Source: Dokdonella_A sp937902695 (GTDB taxonomy: Bacteria > Pseudomonadota > Gammaproteobacteria > Xanthomonadales > Rhodanobacteraceae). Taken from it: a stretch of DNA of 14,999 nucleotides. The notes below the pieces were generated by a model. It made no database searches and was not told the origin of the DNA. It was given only the letters and a program-made list of their open reading frames with translations. Below are positions 1-8,343 of this stretch, in pieces (position 1 is the first letter of the stretch; each line of letters starts with the position of its first letter). The stretch is from contig JBEHYO010000088.1 of NCBI GenBank assembly GCA_048498135.1, positions 1 to 14,999 of the forward strand, in the 5' to 3' direction. The position numbers and the translations under genes were made by a program.

Positions 1-22
1 CTGCAGAGTTATTCGCGGTTGA

Positions 23-3000
23 TGCATCGGCCGGTCGACGGCGACGTCGCGCCCGAGCCCCGGCACACCGAGCCTTTGGACCGAGGTCACCTACGACAGC
101 CTCGGGCGCGCGATCGCGACAGTGTACCCGGACGGCAGCGCCATCCAGGCGACATACGGCCTGCTCAAGACCGAGCACACCGATCCCGCCGGGCACTACG
201 GCGCGCAGGACTACGACGTCGACGGGCGGCTCATCGCGAGCGAGAACACGCTGCCGGCGGCGCCCGGTTGCGCGAACTGCATCGCCAAGGTCATCCAGAC
301 GACCTACCAGTACACGGCGACGCCGACCGGCCCCGTCACGAAGGTCACCGACGATCAGGGCCACGTCACGACGACGCAGTACGACCGCCGCGGCCGTCCG
401 GTGCTCGAGGACGATCCCAGCACCGGCACGAGCGAAGTCACCTATAACGGGTTCGGCGAGGCCAGGCAAACGGTGCACGGCGCGACCGGCGCGACCGAGA
501 CGGCGACGTACGATGATCTTGGCCGCACCGCGACGACGACGACGCCGGACGGGCTCACCACGTACACGTTCGACGTCGCACTGCACGGCATCGGCCGGCT
601 CGCGCGGGCGATGAGTCCCGATCAGATCAAGACCGAGGTCCGTTACGACGCGGCGGGGCGCACGATCGGGCTCGATCAGACCGACATGAGCGAGGCGACG
701 GCGCTGAAGCTGAGCATCGACCTTGGCTACGACGCGCAGACGGGGCGCCTTGCGCGCATCGACTACCCGCAAGCGCCCTCGCAAGCCGCGCGCCTGCGGG
801 CGGCTTACGCCTACAACGCCTACGGCTATCTCACGAGCGTGACCGACGCGACGCCGGGCGGCACCGGCACGGCCTTCCAGGAGATCACGGCCCGCAACGC
901 CGATCTTGCGCTCGTCGATGCGACGCGCGGCCTCGAGGCCGGCGTCGGCGGCGGCGCGATCGACGATCATCGCGACTACGATCCGCTGATGGGCCGCCTG
1001 TGGACGATCCAGGCCCGGCACGCGGGTGCGAACCGGCTCAACGTCGCCTACGGCTACGATGCCGACGGCCTCGTCGCGGAACGCACGACAAGCGATGAGA
1101 CGATCACGCTCGATGAGACGTTCCAGCACGATGCGCTGCACCGCCTGACCCAGGCGACGCGGCACGGGAACACGGTGCAGAACGGCGTGCCGTTCTCGAC
1201 GACGCTCGAGGAGAGCTACGACAGCCTCGGCAACCGCATCGACACGAAGCGCAACGGGCAGCTCGTCGAGCACCGGAGCTATGGCAGCAACGGTGCGCAA
1301 CCCTATGCGCTGACGACGCGCGACCTCGTCGATCCGAGCCAGCCGCCGCAGACCCTGAGCTACCAATACGACGCGCTCGGGCGCCTCACGCAGGATGCGC
1401 ACCGCGCGTTCGCGTGGACGGCGTTCGACCTACCCTCGAGCGTGACCGAGGACGGGCAGACCGTGACGTTCCGTTACGACGCGGCGCACACGCGCGTGAA
1501 GAAGACCTCATCCGCCGAGACGGTGACGACGTTCGCGGGGCTTTACGAGCAGCACGCCTCGGCGAGCCCGACGCGGCACGTGTTCCACGTCGTCGGCGCC
1601 GACGAGGCGGTTGCGGACGTCACCTACACCGAATCCGCAACGTCGAGCCAGCCCGGCACGACGACGGTCGTCTATCCGCTGACCGATGCGCTCGGCAGTA
1701 CGAACGCGGTCGCCGACAGCCACGGCACCATCGCCGAGCACGATTACTACGATCTGTGGGGCCTGCGCAGCAACGCCGACGGCACGCCGCTCGCGCAGCC
1801 GCTCCTGTTCCAGAGCCTCGTCGGGGCGGGGTTCACGAGCCAGCCGCACGACGAGGACCTGGCCCTCGTCAACATGCAGGGACGGCTCTACGACCCGGCC
1901 ATGGGCCGCTTCCTCTCGCCCGATCCGATCGTCGGCAATGCCGCGTTCGGGCAGAGCTGGAATGCGTACAGCTACGTCAACAACAGTCCGGTCGACTTCA
2001 CCGATCCGAGCGGGTTCGAATGCACGGCCGGCATGGCGGTCGCGAATGCGAGCGAGAAGGCGTTCATCGCCTCGGGCACCTGCAATCAGAGCAACAACTA
2101 CTCGAGCGCCAGCGGCGATGAGGTCACGGTCAGCGACGCTTCGCGCGTGCCGGCTGTCGCGTCGAACGCCGGTGCCATTATCTCGGGCGAGATGGCGTTC
2201 ATGCAGGAGCAGGCGCGGAGGGCGGCGAATGAGCAGCAGGTGCAGCAGGTGCATAAGGATGCGCACGGCATCCCCACCAAGACAGCCGATGGTACGCCCG
2301 TCGTCTTCCCGCTTCGCTACAACGACACCAACGCGGTCGTCGATGCCACGGGGCGGCGACTCTACGGCCCGATCAACACGAACCCGCCGCTGAACTACAC
2401 GAACAATCCCATCGAGAAGCGCATGGGGCAGTTCGAGGTGCGCCTGTTCTGCGGCACCAAATGCTCGCAGGCGAGTGCGCCGACGAGCCGGAACGAATCG
2501 GCGAAGGCGCCCAGGCAACTGAGCACGCCGCGGATCCTGCGCAATGCCGTGTCGCAGGCGCTGGCGGCGAAGGCGGTGGCCCGTTGGGTCGGCAAGGTCG
2601 GCGTCATCATCGACGAGGGTGTCGAGGGAATCATCGATCGGCTCACGCCCGACGGCATGGGCATGAGCGAAGAAGATGAAAAGCTCGTCGCTCAATACCT
2701 CGCGAAACTGCGCGCACAGAGAGCGCGAGATATCGACCAAGCCGGACACGCCCATCTCAACAAGGAAATCGCGCTCGCAACCGCGATCGAAAGGAGGAAC
2801 GGGCTCCGCGATCAATACCTTGCCGCACAGAAAGACCTGCAAGGCCTGGATGCGACCGATGTCGGCATCGACTTGTTCGAAAAGGTGGCTCTGGACGCCA
2901 GGAGCGAGTACGACCAGGCAGACGCTGACGTCGAAACGAAGAACTTCGCCGCGCAGGCTGCGTTCGACTACTACAGCGCCTTGATCGACGAGGCGAAAAA

Positions 3001-3025
3001 GTGGGGAGACTTCGACGACAATTAA
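23..3025 (+). CDS. YD-repeat / RHS-core protein, 5'-incomplete, with variable C-terminal tip
   Basis: Large RHS/YD-repeat protein, probably surface-exposed or secreted. Seen: about 14 YD repeats (YDSLGR at 92-109, then YDVDGR, YDRRGR, YDDLGR, YDAAGR, YDALGRL and others). These are followed by an RHS-associated core with TDALGS, YYDLWG, GRLYDPAMGRFLSPDP and a closing FTDPSG (about residues 518-634 if GTG at 122 is residue 1). About 330 residues follow that match no motif I know; the last ~110 are charged and probably helical or coiled-coil. There is no HNH or other recognisable nuclease signature. The first in-frame start codon is GTG 122, but repeat-like sequence in the same frame already begins near base 44 (TSRP...WTEVTYDSLGR), so 122 is not a natural start. 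An in-frame TGA sits at 20-22. The real gene probably begins left of the window, and a frameshift may lie near base 28. It converges on the aminopeptidase gene with only 11 bases between stops. No immunity gene follows. Confidence 0.85.
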   Translation, partial: CIGRSTATSRPSPGTPSLWTEVTYDSLGRAIATVYPDGSAIQATYGLLKTEHTDPAGHYGAQDYDVDGRLIASENTLPAAPGCANCIAKVIQTTYQYTATPTGPVTKVTDDQGHVTTTQYDRRGRPVLEDDPSTGTSEVTYNGFGEARQTVHGATGATETATYDDLGRTATTTTPDGLTTYTFDVALHGIGRLARAMSPDQIKTEVRYDAAGRTIGLDQTDMSEATALKLSIDLGYDAQTGRLARIDYPQAPSQAARLRAAYAYNAYGYLTSVTDATPGGTGTAFQEITARNADLALVDATRGLEAGVGGGAIDDHRDYDPLMGRLWTIQARHAGANRLNVAYGYDADGLVAERTTSDETITLDETFQHDALHRLTQATRHGNTVQNGVPFSTTLEESYDSLGNRIDTKRNGQLVEHRSYGSNGAQPYALTTRDLVDPSQPPQTLSYQYDALGRLTQDAHRAFAWTAFDLPSSVTEDGQTVTFRYDAAHTRVKKTSSAETVTTFAGLYEQHASASPTRHVFHVVGADEAVADVTYTESATSSQPGTTTVVYPLTDALGSTNAVADSHGTIAEHDYYDLWGLRSNADGTPLAQPLLFQSLVGAGFTSQPHDEDLALVNMQGRLYDPAMGRFLSPDPIVGNAAFGQSWNAYSYVNNSPVDFTDPSGFECTAGMAVANASEKAFIASGTCNQSNNYSSASGDEVTVSDASRVPAVASNAGAIISGEMAFMQEQARRAANEQQVQQVHKDAHGIPTKTADGTPVVFPLRYNDTNAVVDATGRRLYGPINTNPPLNYTNNPIEKRMGQFEVRLFCGTKCSQASAPTSRNESAKAPRQLSTPRILRNAVSQALAAKAVARWVGKVGVIIDEGVEGIIDRLTPDGMGMSEEDEKLVAQYLAKLRAQRARDIDQAGHAHLNKEIALATAIERRNGLRDQYLAAQKDLQGLDATDVGIDLFEKVALDARSEYDQADADVETKNFAAQAAFDYYSALIDEAKKWGDFDDN

Positions 3026-3036
3026 GACCGTCGACG

Positions 3037-4410
3037 TCAGGCGTACCGCTTGCGCAGCATCGCGAAGTACGCTCGCAACCCCTGCGCCTCGCCGCCGCGC
3101 GGCCGTCCCGGCTTCTCGCCGTCATTCCACGAATAGACGTCGAGATGGCACCACGACACCGCCTCTGGCACGAACCGCTCGAGATAAAGCGCCGCCGTGA
3201 TCGCGCCGGCGTGGCGTGATCCGCCCGCGTTCGTGAAATCGGCGATGTACGAATCGAGCAGCGCGAGATACGGGCGCCACAGCGGCAGGCGCCAGAGCGG
3301 ATCGCTCGTCTCGCGCGCAGCGGCAAGCAACGCGTCGGCGACGTCGTCGCGGTTCGCGAAGAGCGCCGGCAGGTCGGGACCGAGCGCGACGCGTGCGGCG
3401 CCGGTCAGCGTCGCGAAGTCGAGGATCATGTCGGGCTTCTGCTCGCCCGCGTACGCCAGCGCATCGCAGAGCACGAGGCGCCCTTCGGCGTCGGTGTTGT
3501 CGACTTCGACCGTGAGGCCGCCGCGCGTCCGGATGACTTCGCCGGGACGATACGCGTTGCCGCCGACCGCGTTCTCGACGGCCGGCACGAGCAGCGTCAG
3601 CCGCACCGGCAGTTGCGCGTGCAGCACGAGCTCGGCGAGCGCGATCGCGTGCGCGGCGCCGCCCATGTCCTTCTTCATCCAGCGCATGCCGTCGGCGGGC
3701 TTGATGTCGAGGCCGCCGGTGTCGAAGCAGACGCCCTTGCCGATCAGCACGAGGTGCGGCGCGTCGGCCGGGCCGCAGGTGAGCTCGGCGAGACGCGGCG
3801 CGCGATGGCTCGCGCGGCCGACGGCGTGGATCGTCGGGAAGTTCGACGCGAGCAGCTCGTCTCCGACCCATTCGCGATAGCTCGCGCCAAAGCGGCCGGC
3901 GAGATCGCGCACTTCGCCGGCGAGCTGCTCCGGCCCCATGTCCTCGGTCGGCGTGTTGACGAGATCGCGGACGCGGAACGTCGCGTCGACGATCGGACGC
4001 ACCGTCTTTGCGGTCGACGCGCCGATCGCAAGACGTGCGGCCTTGCGCGGCGCCTTGCGGTAGCGCGTGAACTGGTAGCTGCCGAGTGCCCAGCCGAGCG
4101 CGGCGTCGGTTTCGTCGAGGATGAGGCCGCGCGGATCGAGCGCGTAGTCGGCTTCGGGGAGCCTGAGCGGCAGCGTGGCGAGGCCGAACAGCGCATCGCG
4201 CCGGTCGCAGCCTGCGAGCACGGCGGCCGGCGCGCCGTCCTTGCCCGGCACGAGCACGAAGCGGCCGGGCTCGCCGGCGAACGCATGCGCCGTGCACCAG
4301 CGCCGGACCTCGGCGCCGAACAGCGCGCAGACCGCATCGAGGTTCTCCTTGTCCACTGCGAGCAGCGGTGTCGCGGCAGCCGCGTCCGCGGCATCGACCC
4401 ATGCGTGCAT
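3037..4410 (-). CDS. M17 leucyl aminopeptidase family protein
   Basis: Cytosolic dinuclear-metal aminopeptidase of peptidase family M17, removing N-terminal residues from peptides. Seen, numbering from ATG 4410 (457 aa): K225, D230, D248, D307 and E309 sit at the same mutual spacing as the five metal ligands of E. coli PepA. K237 and R311 match its two catalytic residues. The family signature NTDAEGRL is intact. The N-terminal domain is short and divergent, so this is a PepA-like relative rather than classical PepA. Start choice: a TTG at 4452 leaves the frame open and overlaps the upstream gene, but ATG 4410 has a GGAG eight bases before it and leaves a 25-base gap, so I prefer it. It is the last gene of a probable operon with the HAD phosphatase and PstS-like genes. 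The exact substrate cannot be told from sequence. Confidence 0.93.
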   Translation of the reverse strand: MHAWVDAADAAAATPLLAVDKENLDAVCALFGAEVRRWCTAHAFAGEPGRFVLVPGKDGAPAAVLAGCDRRDALFGLATLPLRLPEADYALDPRGLILDETDAALGWALGSYQFTRYRKAPRKAARLAIGASTAKTVRPIVDATFRVRDLVNTPTEDMGPEQLAGEVRDLAGRFGASYREWVGDELLASNFPTIHAVGRASHRAPRLAELTCGPADAPHLVLIGKGVCFDTGGLDIKPADGMRWMKKDMGGAAHAIALAELVLHAQLPVRLTLLVPAVENAVGGNAYRPGEVIRTRGGLTVEVDNTDAEGRLVLCDALAYAGEQKPDMILDFATLTGAARVALGPDLPALFANRDDVADALLAAARETSDPLWRLPLWRPYLALLDSYIADFTNAGGSRHAGAITAALYLERFVPEAVSWCHLDVYSWNDGEKPGRPRGGEAQGLRAYFAMLRKRYA

Positions 4411-4435
4411 CCGTTTGTCTCCGGCAGTGCCGCCC

Positions 4436-5125
4436 TCAGGCGGCGCGGGCAAGTATCCAGGCAGCGAGTTCGTCGAGATCGGCGATCGTCAGATCGGGCG
4501 AAGGCCCATGGGACCACGCCGCGCCGCTGCGGTTCAACCAGGCCGTGCGAAGCCCGGCTTCACGCGCGCCGCCGACGTCGAGCAGCGGATCGTCGCCGAC
4601 GTGCAGCACGTGTGCCGGCGCGACGCCGAGCCTGGCGCAGGCGGCCTCGAAGATCGCGGCGTGCGGCTTGGCGTAGCCGGTTTCGCGCGCGCTGATGCAG
4701 TGGCGGAAATGATGGCGCAGGCCAATGCGCTCCAGATCGGCGTTGCCGTTCGAGACGCTCACGATCGGCATGCGCGCCGAGAGCGCGGCGAGCGCCGGCA
4801 GCGCGTCGGCATAGCATTCGACCGCGTTGCGCGCGGCGTAATAGATTTCGAACGCATCGGCGACGTGCGCATCGCCGATGCCGCACGCGGCGAATGCGCG
4901 CTCGATCGTGAGCAGGCGCTGCGCGGTGAAATCATGGGCGAGATCGGGCCGCTCGCGGTCGATCGCATCGCGGAGCGCACGCATCGCAGCCACCGGGAAC
5001 TTCGCCGCGACATCCGGATGCTCGGCGCGCAGCCACGCGTCCAGGCGCAATTCCGCGTTGCGGATCGCAGGCTCGACCGGCCACAGCGTGTCGTCGAGGT
5101 CGAGCGAAATCGCGAGGATGCGCAC
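4436..5125 (-). CDS. HAD-superfamily hydrolase, YigB-like (possible FMN phosphatase)
   Basis: Haloacid dehalogenase-type phosphatase, 229 aa, cytosolic. Seen: motif I DLDDT with nucleophile D9 and acid/base D11; motif II around S125 (VSVSNGNAD); motif III lysine K153 in GYAKPHAA; motif IV HVGDDPLLDVGGA (D178, D183). The helical cap lies between motifs I and II, as in subfamily I. The NGNAD and HVGDD...DVGGA wording resembles E. coli YigB, which is known to hydrolyse FMN. The substrate here is therefore inferred by resemblance. The start is GTG 5125, directly before a hydrophobic strand ending in DLDDT; I see no clear Shine-Dalgarno. It lies 23 bases after the PstS-like gene and 25 bases before the aminopeptidase, which suggests co-transcription. 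Confidence 0.88.
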   Translation of the reverse strand: MRILAISLDLDDTLWPVEPAIRNAELRLDAWLRAEHPDVAAKFPVAAMRALRDAIDRERPDLAHDFTAQRLLTIERAFAACGIGDAHVADAFEIYYAARNAVECYADALPALAALSARMPIVSVSNGNADLERIGLRHHFRHCISARETGYAKPHAAIFEAACARLGVAPAHVLHVGDDPLLDVGGAREAGLRTAWLNRSGAAWSHGPSPDLTIADLDELAAWILARAA

Positions 5126-5148
5126 GTCGTTCGCGCGGCGGCGCGCCG

Positions 5149-6519
5149 TCAGTTCTTGGCGGGATCGGTCGACGACTTGGTGCCGGCGTTCACGTCGCCG
5201 AACGAGGCCGGCTTCTCGGCGGTCGCGGCGGCGGCATCGACATTGCTGAAGCGTGCCTTCGGCGCTTCCTTCTTGGCGGGCTTCTCGGTCTTCGCGACGG
5301 CGGCCTTCTTCTTCGCCGGCGGCTTCGGCTCGCTCTTCACGGCAGGCTTTGGCCCCGCGCCCGGCGTCGATTCGCTCTTCGCGGTCGCGACCTGCTTCTC
5401 GGGTTTCGCGGCGGCAGCGGCCTCGGCTTCCTTCTTTTCCTGCTTGGCGGCTTCGGCGCGCGCGAGATTCTGGCGCGCCGCTTCGGTGCTTTCGGCCGTC
5501 GGCGCGACGCGCAATTTCGATTCGAGCACCGCGCGCGGCGCGGCGACCGGCGTCGGCGGCGGCACGGCGGCGGCGGCGGGTGCCGGCGTGACGGCTGCGA
5601 TCGCGCCGGCGGCGGTGGCCGGCTCGCGATTGAGGTGCGCATCGATGAACGCGGTGCGCGTCGCATTGCGCGCGATCGCGTCGGTCGCATCGCTGTACGG
5701 CACGAGACCATGCTTGCGCAGGATTGTCTTCGCCGTGTCGGAGTTGAGGAACGCGATGAAGCGATCGATCGCGGCCTGCTTGGGCGAATCGACCTTCGCC
5801 GCGAGGTAGAGCGTGATGTAGAGCGGATAGCTGCCGTCGGCGATCGTCTGCGGCGTCGCGCTGATGCCTTCGATCGCGAGCGCCTTGACGCCTTTGTTGT
5901 CGTGGATGCTCGCGAGCGTCGAGAGACCGATGCCGGCGGGATCGATGGAGACGCCTTCCTCGAGCTTGGTCGTATTGAGATAGAGGCGCGGGACCGCGAC
6001 GCGCTGGTCGCCGTTGCGGAACACGAGATCGCGCACGCTGAACTCGACGCCGTCGAGCGGGGCCGCGATGCCGTAGAGGTTGACGTCCTTGGGCTCGCCG
6101 CCGAGCGTGCTCCAGTTGGTGATGCGGCCGTAGTAGAGATCGTAGACCTGGTGCAGCGTCAGCGACTGCACCGGGTTCTTCGGATACGCGATCATGACGG
6201 CCGCGTCGAGCGCGACCGGCACGAAGTTGATGCCGGCTTCCTCGGGACGCTTGGTGTATTTCGGGCGCGCGCTGCCGGCGATGTCCGCGGTGCCCTGCGC
6301 CACGGCGTCCAGGCCCGACACCGTCGAGAACGGCTGCAGCGTGATCTTGCCCTTCTTTTCCTTCGCGTATTCCTTCGCGAGCTCATCCATGATCGTGCGC
6401 GCCGTCGCGTGGTCGCCGCGCCAGAGGAGCTCGTCCTCCGCAGCCGAAGCGGTGGCGGCGGCAGCGAGGAACAGCGCGATGGCAACGAGCTGAACGGCGA
6501 GGGCGGAGCGCTTGAACAT
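5149..6519 (-). CDS. PstS-like periplasmic substrate-binding protein with long Lys/Ala/Pro-rich tail
   Basis: Exported protein of the PstS-like (phosphate-type) solute-binding superfamily, 456 aa from ATG 6519. Seen: a signal peptide (basic MFKR, hydrophobic stretch to about residue 24, likely cut after ASA near 26), then a binding-protein fold of about residues 30-295. GDHATARTIMDELAKEY resembles the N-terminal ligand-loop/helix, and TADIAGSARP and the YYGRITNW region are typical of PstS-like proteins. Residues ~298-456 are low complexity: first Ala/Pro, then Lys/Glu/Ala/Pro repeats such as KPPAKKKAAVAK. A normal PstS lacks such a tail, and no pstCAB or phoU genes are nearby, so a role in phosphate transport is unproven. 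The frame stays open upstream to 6684, but that part translates the REP-like palindrome and has no signal-peptide logic. The gene heads a probable operon with the HAD and M17 genes. Confidence 0.85.
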   Translation of the reverse strand: MFKRSALAVQLVAIALFLAAAATASAAEDELLWRGDHATARTIMDELAKEYAKEKKGKITLQPFSTVSGLDAVAQGTADIAGSARPKYTKRPEEAGINFVPVALDAAVMIAYPKNPVQSLTLHQVYDLYYGRITNWSTLGGEPKDVNLYGIAAPLDGVEFSVRDLVFRNGDQRVAVPRLYLNTTKLEEGVSIDPAGIGLSTLASIHDNKGVKALAIEGISATPQTIADGSYPLYITLYLAAKVDSPKQAAIDRFIAFLNSDTAKTILRKHGLVPYSDATDAIARNATRTAFIDAHLNREPATAAGAIAAVTPAPAAAAVPPPTPVAAPRAVLESKLRVAPTAESTEAARQNLARAEAAKQEKKEAEAAAAAKPEKQVATAKSESTPGAGPKPAVKSEPKPPAKKKAAVAKTEKPAKKEAPKARFSNVDAAAATAEKPASFGDVNAGTKSSTDPAKN

Positions 6520-6550
6520 GACGAGTCGGCGGGTCGAAAAAACCGGCGCA

Positions 6551-6559
6551 ACATTAGCA
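6551..6559 (-). promoter_or_regulatory. Candidate extended -10 promoter for the PstS-like operon
   Basis: On the minus strand the sequence reads TGCTAATGT, an extended -10 (TGn plus TAATGT). It lies about 31 bases upstream of ATG 6519, so transcription would start near 6545 with a short leader. No good -35 hexamer is visible 17 bases upstream, which is compatible with an extended -10 type. The assignment is by motif only. The PstS-like gene itself has only a weak ribosome binding site. Confidence 0.35.
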
Positions 6560-6657
6560 CGCGGGCGCGCCCGATGCGCGGGCGCGTTCAGCAGTCTGCG
6601 CGGTCGCGGCCGCGGGAAAACGTCGATGCGCGGTGCGCTTCCGGGCGCCTTTTGACG

Positions 6658-6739
6658 CGTCATTCCCGCCAAAGCGGGAATCAACGTTGCTTCGTGTTGC
6701 GGGAACGACCCGTGGATTCCCGCTTTCGCGGGAATGACG
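6658..6739. repeat. Inverted pair of REP-like palindromes (BIME-like)
   Basis: Two 29-base units, 6658-6686 and 6711-6739, are reverse complements of each other with two mismatches, separated by 24 bases. Each contains ATTCCCGC, four loop bases, GCGGGAAT (6662-6681 and 6716-6735). This is the architecture of REP/BIME intergenic elements, common as dispersed copies in beta- and gammaproteobacterial genomes. It lies just after the degQ stop and before the PstS-like promoter candidate, so it may end or protect the degQ mRNA. Whether it is dispersed elsewhere cannot be seen in this window. Confidence 0.75.
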
Positions 6740-6759
6740 TCGACTCGCTTGAGGCAAGG

Positions 6760-8151
6760 TCATTGCACGCGCAGGAAGAACGCGCCGTCGCCGCGCACGA
6801 CCGTGAACACGAGCTGGCGCGGCTTGGTGCCGAGGATGCGCTCGAAGTCGGCGGCGTTGTCGATGTCGCGCTGGTTGACCGCGACGATGACGTCGCCGCC
6901 GCGAAGGCCGCTCGTGAACGCGCGGCTCGTCTCGGCGATGCGCGCGACGGTGACGCCGGTGATGCCGCGGCGGCGCAGGCTGTCGCTCGAATCGGCGAAC
7001 GTCGCGCCGGCGAGGCGCGCGTCGAGCGTGTCACCCCTGGCGATGTGGAGCTCCTGCACTTTCAGCGTCGCATTGAGCGTCACGGGCTTGCCTTCGCGAA
7101 GGATGCCGACCTGCACGGCGGCGCCGGCCGAGCCGAGGCCTTCGAGGTTGTGCAGCTCCTGATCGCTCGCGACGACCTTGCCGCCGAGCGAGACGATGAC
7201 GTCGCCCGGCTTGATGCCGGCCGCCTCCGCCGGCGAGCCGGCGCGCACGCGCGTGACGACCGCGCCGCGCGTGACGTCGGTGAGGCCGAGCATGTGCGCG
7301 AGCTCGGGCGTGACGTCCTGCGTGTCGACGCCGAGCGCGCCGCGCTTGACCTCGCCGAACTGGATCAGCTGGCGCATGACGTCCATGGCGAGGTTCGACG
7401 GAATCGCGAAGCCGATGCCGACGTTGCCGCCGGACGGCGAGAAGATCATCGAGTTGATGCCGACCAGCTCGCCGCGCAGGTTCACCAGCGGGCCGCCCGA
7501 GTTGCCGGGGTTGATCGAGGCGTCGGTCTGGATGAAGTTCTGCACGCCCGAGCCGCCGATGCCCATGCGGCCGAGCGCCGAGACGATGCCCGAGGTGACC
7601 GTCTGGCCGAGACCGAACGGCTCGCCGACCGCGACGACGAAATCGCCGACGCGAAGCTTCGAGGAATCGGCGACCGGGAGTGCGGTCAGCTTATCGGGCG
7701 GGATCTGCAGCACGGCGAGATCGGAATCGGGATCGGTGCCGAGCACCTTCGCCTTGACGGTATGGCCGTCGGCGACCGTCACCGAGATGTCGTCGGCACC
7801 CTCGACGACGTGGTTGTTGGTCAGCACGTAGCCCTTCGTCGCGTCGACGACGACGCCCGAGCCCAGTGATTGCTGCACCTGCTCGCGCGGCGTGCCGGGC
7901 ATGCCGAAGAAGCGGCGGAACATCGGATCGTCCAGCAGGGGATTCTGCACGCGCACGCGCGTCTTCGAGTTGATGTTCACGACCGCGGGGGTGACGTGCT
8001 CGAGCATCGGCGCGAGCGAGGGCAGGGCCTGCCCCTCGATGGCGGGCGGCAGCGCGGCGCCGGCGCACGGGATGAGACCGCCAAGCGCGAGACTCAGCGC
8101 CAGGGCGGTCGCGGCGGGTGTGGGCTGGCGGTCGAGGCGCGTGCAGGGCAT
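6760..8151 (-). CDS. degQ: DegQ/DegP-type (Do family) periplasmic serine endoprotease
   Basis: HtrA/Do-family protease that degrades or chaperones misfolded envelope proteins, 463 aa. Seen: an N-terminal signal sequence (hydrophobic residues ~14-32); catalytic triad H114 in LTNNHVV, D144 in SDLAVL and S218 in GNSGGP; a first PDZ domain at about 265-365 (RGALGVDTQDV...PAEAAGIKPGDVIV); and a second at about 375-463 (GLRGGDVIVAVNQ). The loop between N-terminus and protease core (residues ~66-96) is short and lacks the long LA loop of DegP, so DegQ is the closer match; MucD is the equivalent name in Pseudomonas. The start is ATG 8151, the first codon of the open stretch, with no strong Shine-Dalgarno. 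The gene is divergent from nrdJa. The upstream region shows no convincing sigma-E promoter, although envelope-stress control is common in this family. Confidence 0.93.
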   Translation of the reverse strand: MPCTRLDRQPTPAATALALSLALGGLIPCAGAALPPAIEGQALPSLAPMLEHVTPAVVNINSKTRVRVQNPLLDDPMFRRFFGMPGTPREQVQQSLGSGVVVDATKGYVLTNNHVVEGADDISVTVADGHTVKAKVLGTDPDSDLAVLQIPPDKLTALPVADSSKLRVGDFVVAVGEPFGLGQTVTSGIVSALGRMGIGGSGVQNFIQTDASINPGNSGGPLVNLRGELVGINSMIFSPSGGNVGIGFAIPSNLAMDVMRQLIQFGEVKRGALGVDTQDVTPELAHMLGLTDVTRGAVVTRVRAGSPAEAAGIKPGDVIVSLGGKVVASDQELHNLEGLGSAGAAVQVGILREGKPVTLNATLKVQELHIARGDTLDARLAGATFADSSDSLRRRGITGVTVARIAETSRAFTSGLRGGDVIVAVNQRDIDNAADFERILGTKPRQLVFTVVRGDGAFFLRVQ

Positions 8152-8300
8152 CGGATGTCGGACTCGTCTTTGAGCGGAAGGGATGCGTTAGAGACCGTGA
8201 AAACGCGCGCCGGTTTCGCGACGCGCGTGGCAAGCGTTGCGGCGTCGGGATGGCGTTTCAAGCGGACTCGGCGCGGCCGCGGCGCCCGTCTTCAAAAGAC

Positions 8301-8329
8301 TTTACAAGCGCAAAGATCGGGCGTAGGTT
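8301..8329 (+). promoter_or_regulatory. Candidate sigma-70 promoter of the nrdJ unit
   Basis: TTTACA at 8301-8306 and TAGGTT at 8324-8329 are separated by exactly 17 bases. The predicted transcription start is near 8336, which leaves a leader of about 270 bases before ATG 8606. The NrdR-like boxes lie immediately downstream, over the initial transcribed region, where a bound repressor could block initiation or clearance. The call is motif-based. The -10 matches only the TAnnnT core. Confidence 0.4.
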
Positions 8330-8343
8330 ACTCCCCGGCGACA

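Noticed and set aside
1508..2842. 444-codon minus-strand open frame that could have been an immunity gene for the RHS tip
   Set aside because: It lies antisense to the RHS core and tip and has shadow composition (Arg/Val/Asp/Leu), so it is not a credible gene.
6520..6684. 55-residue N-terminal extension of the PstS-like protein starting MIPALAGMTR
   Set aside because: These residues are the translation of the REP-like palindrome, a common annotation artefact. The true signal peptide begins at ATG 6519.
5635..7869. 744-codon plus-strand open frame across the PstS-like and degQ genes
   Set aside because: It spans two genes with intact motifs on the other strand and has the Arg/Asp/Glu/Ala composition of an antisense shadow.
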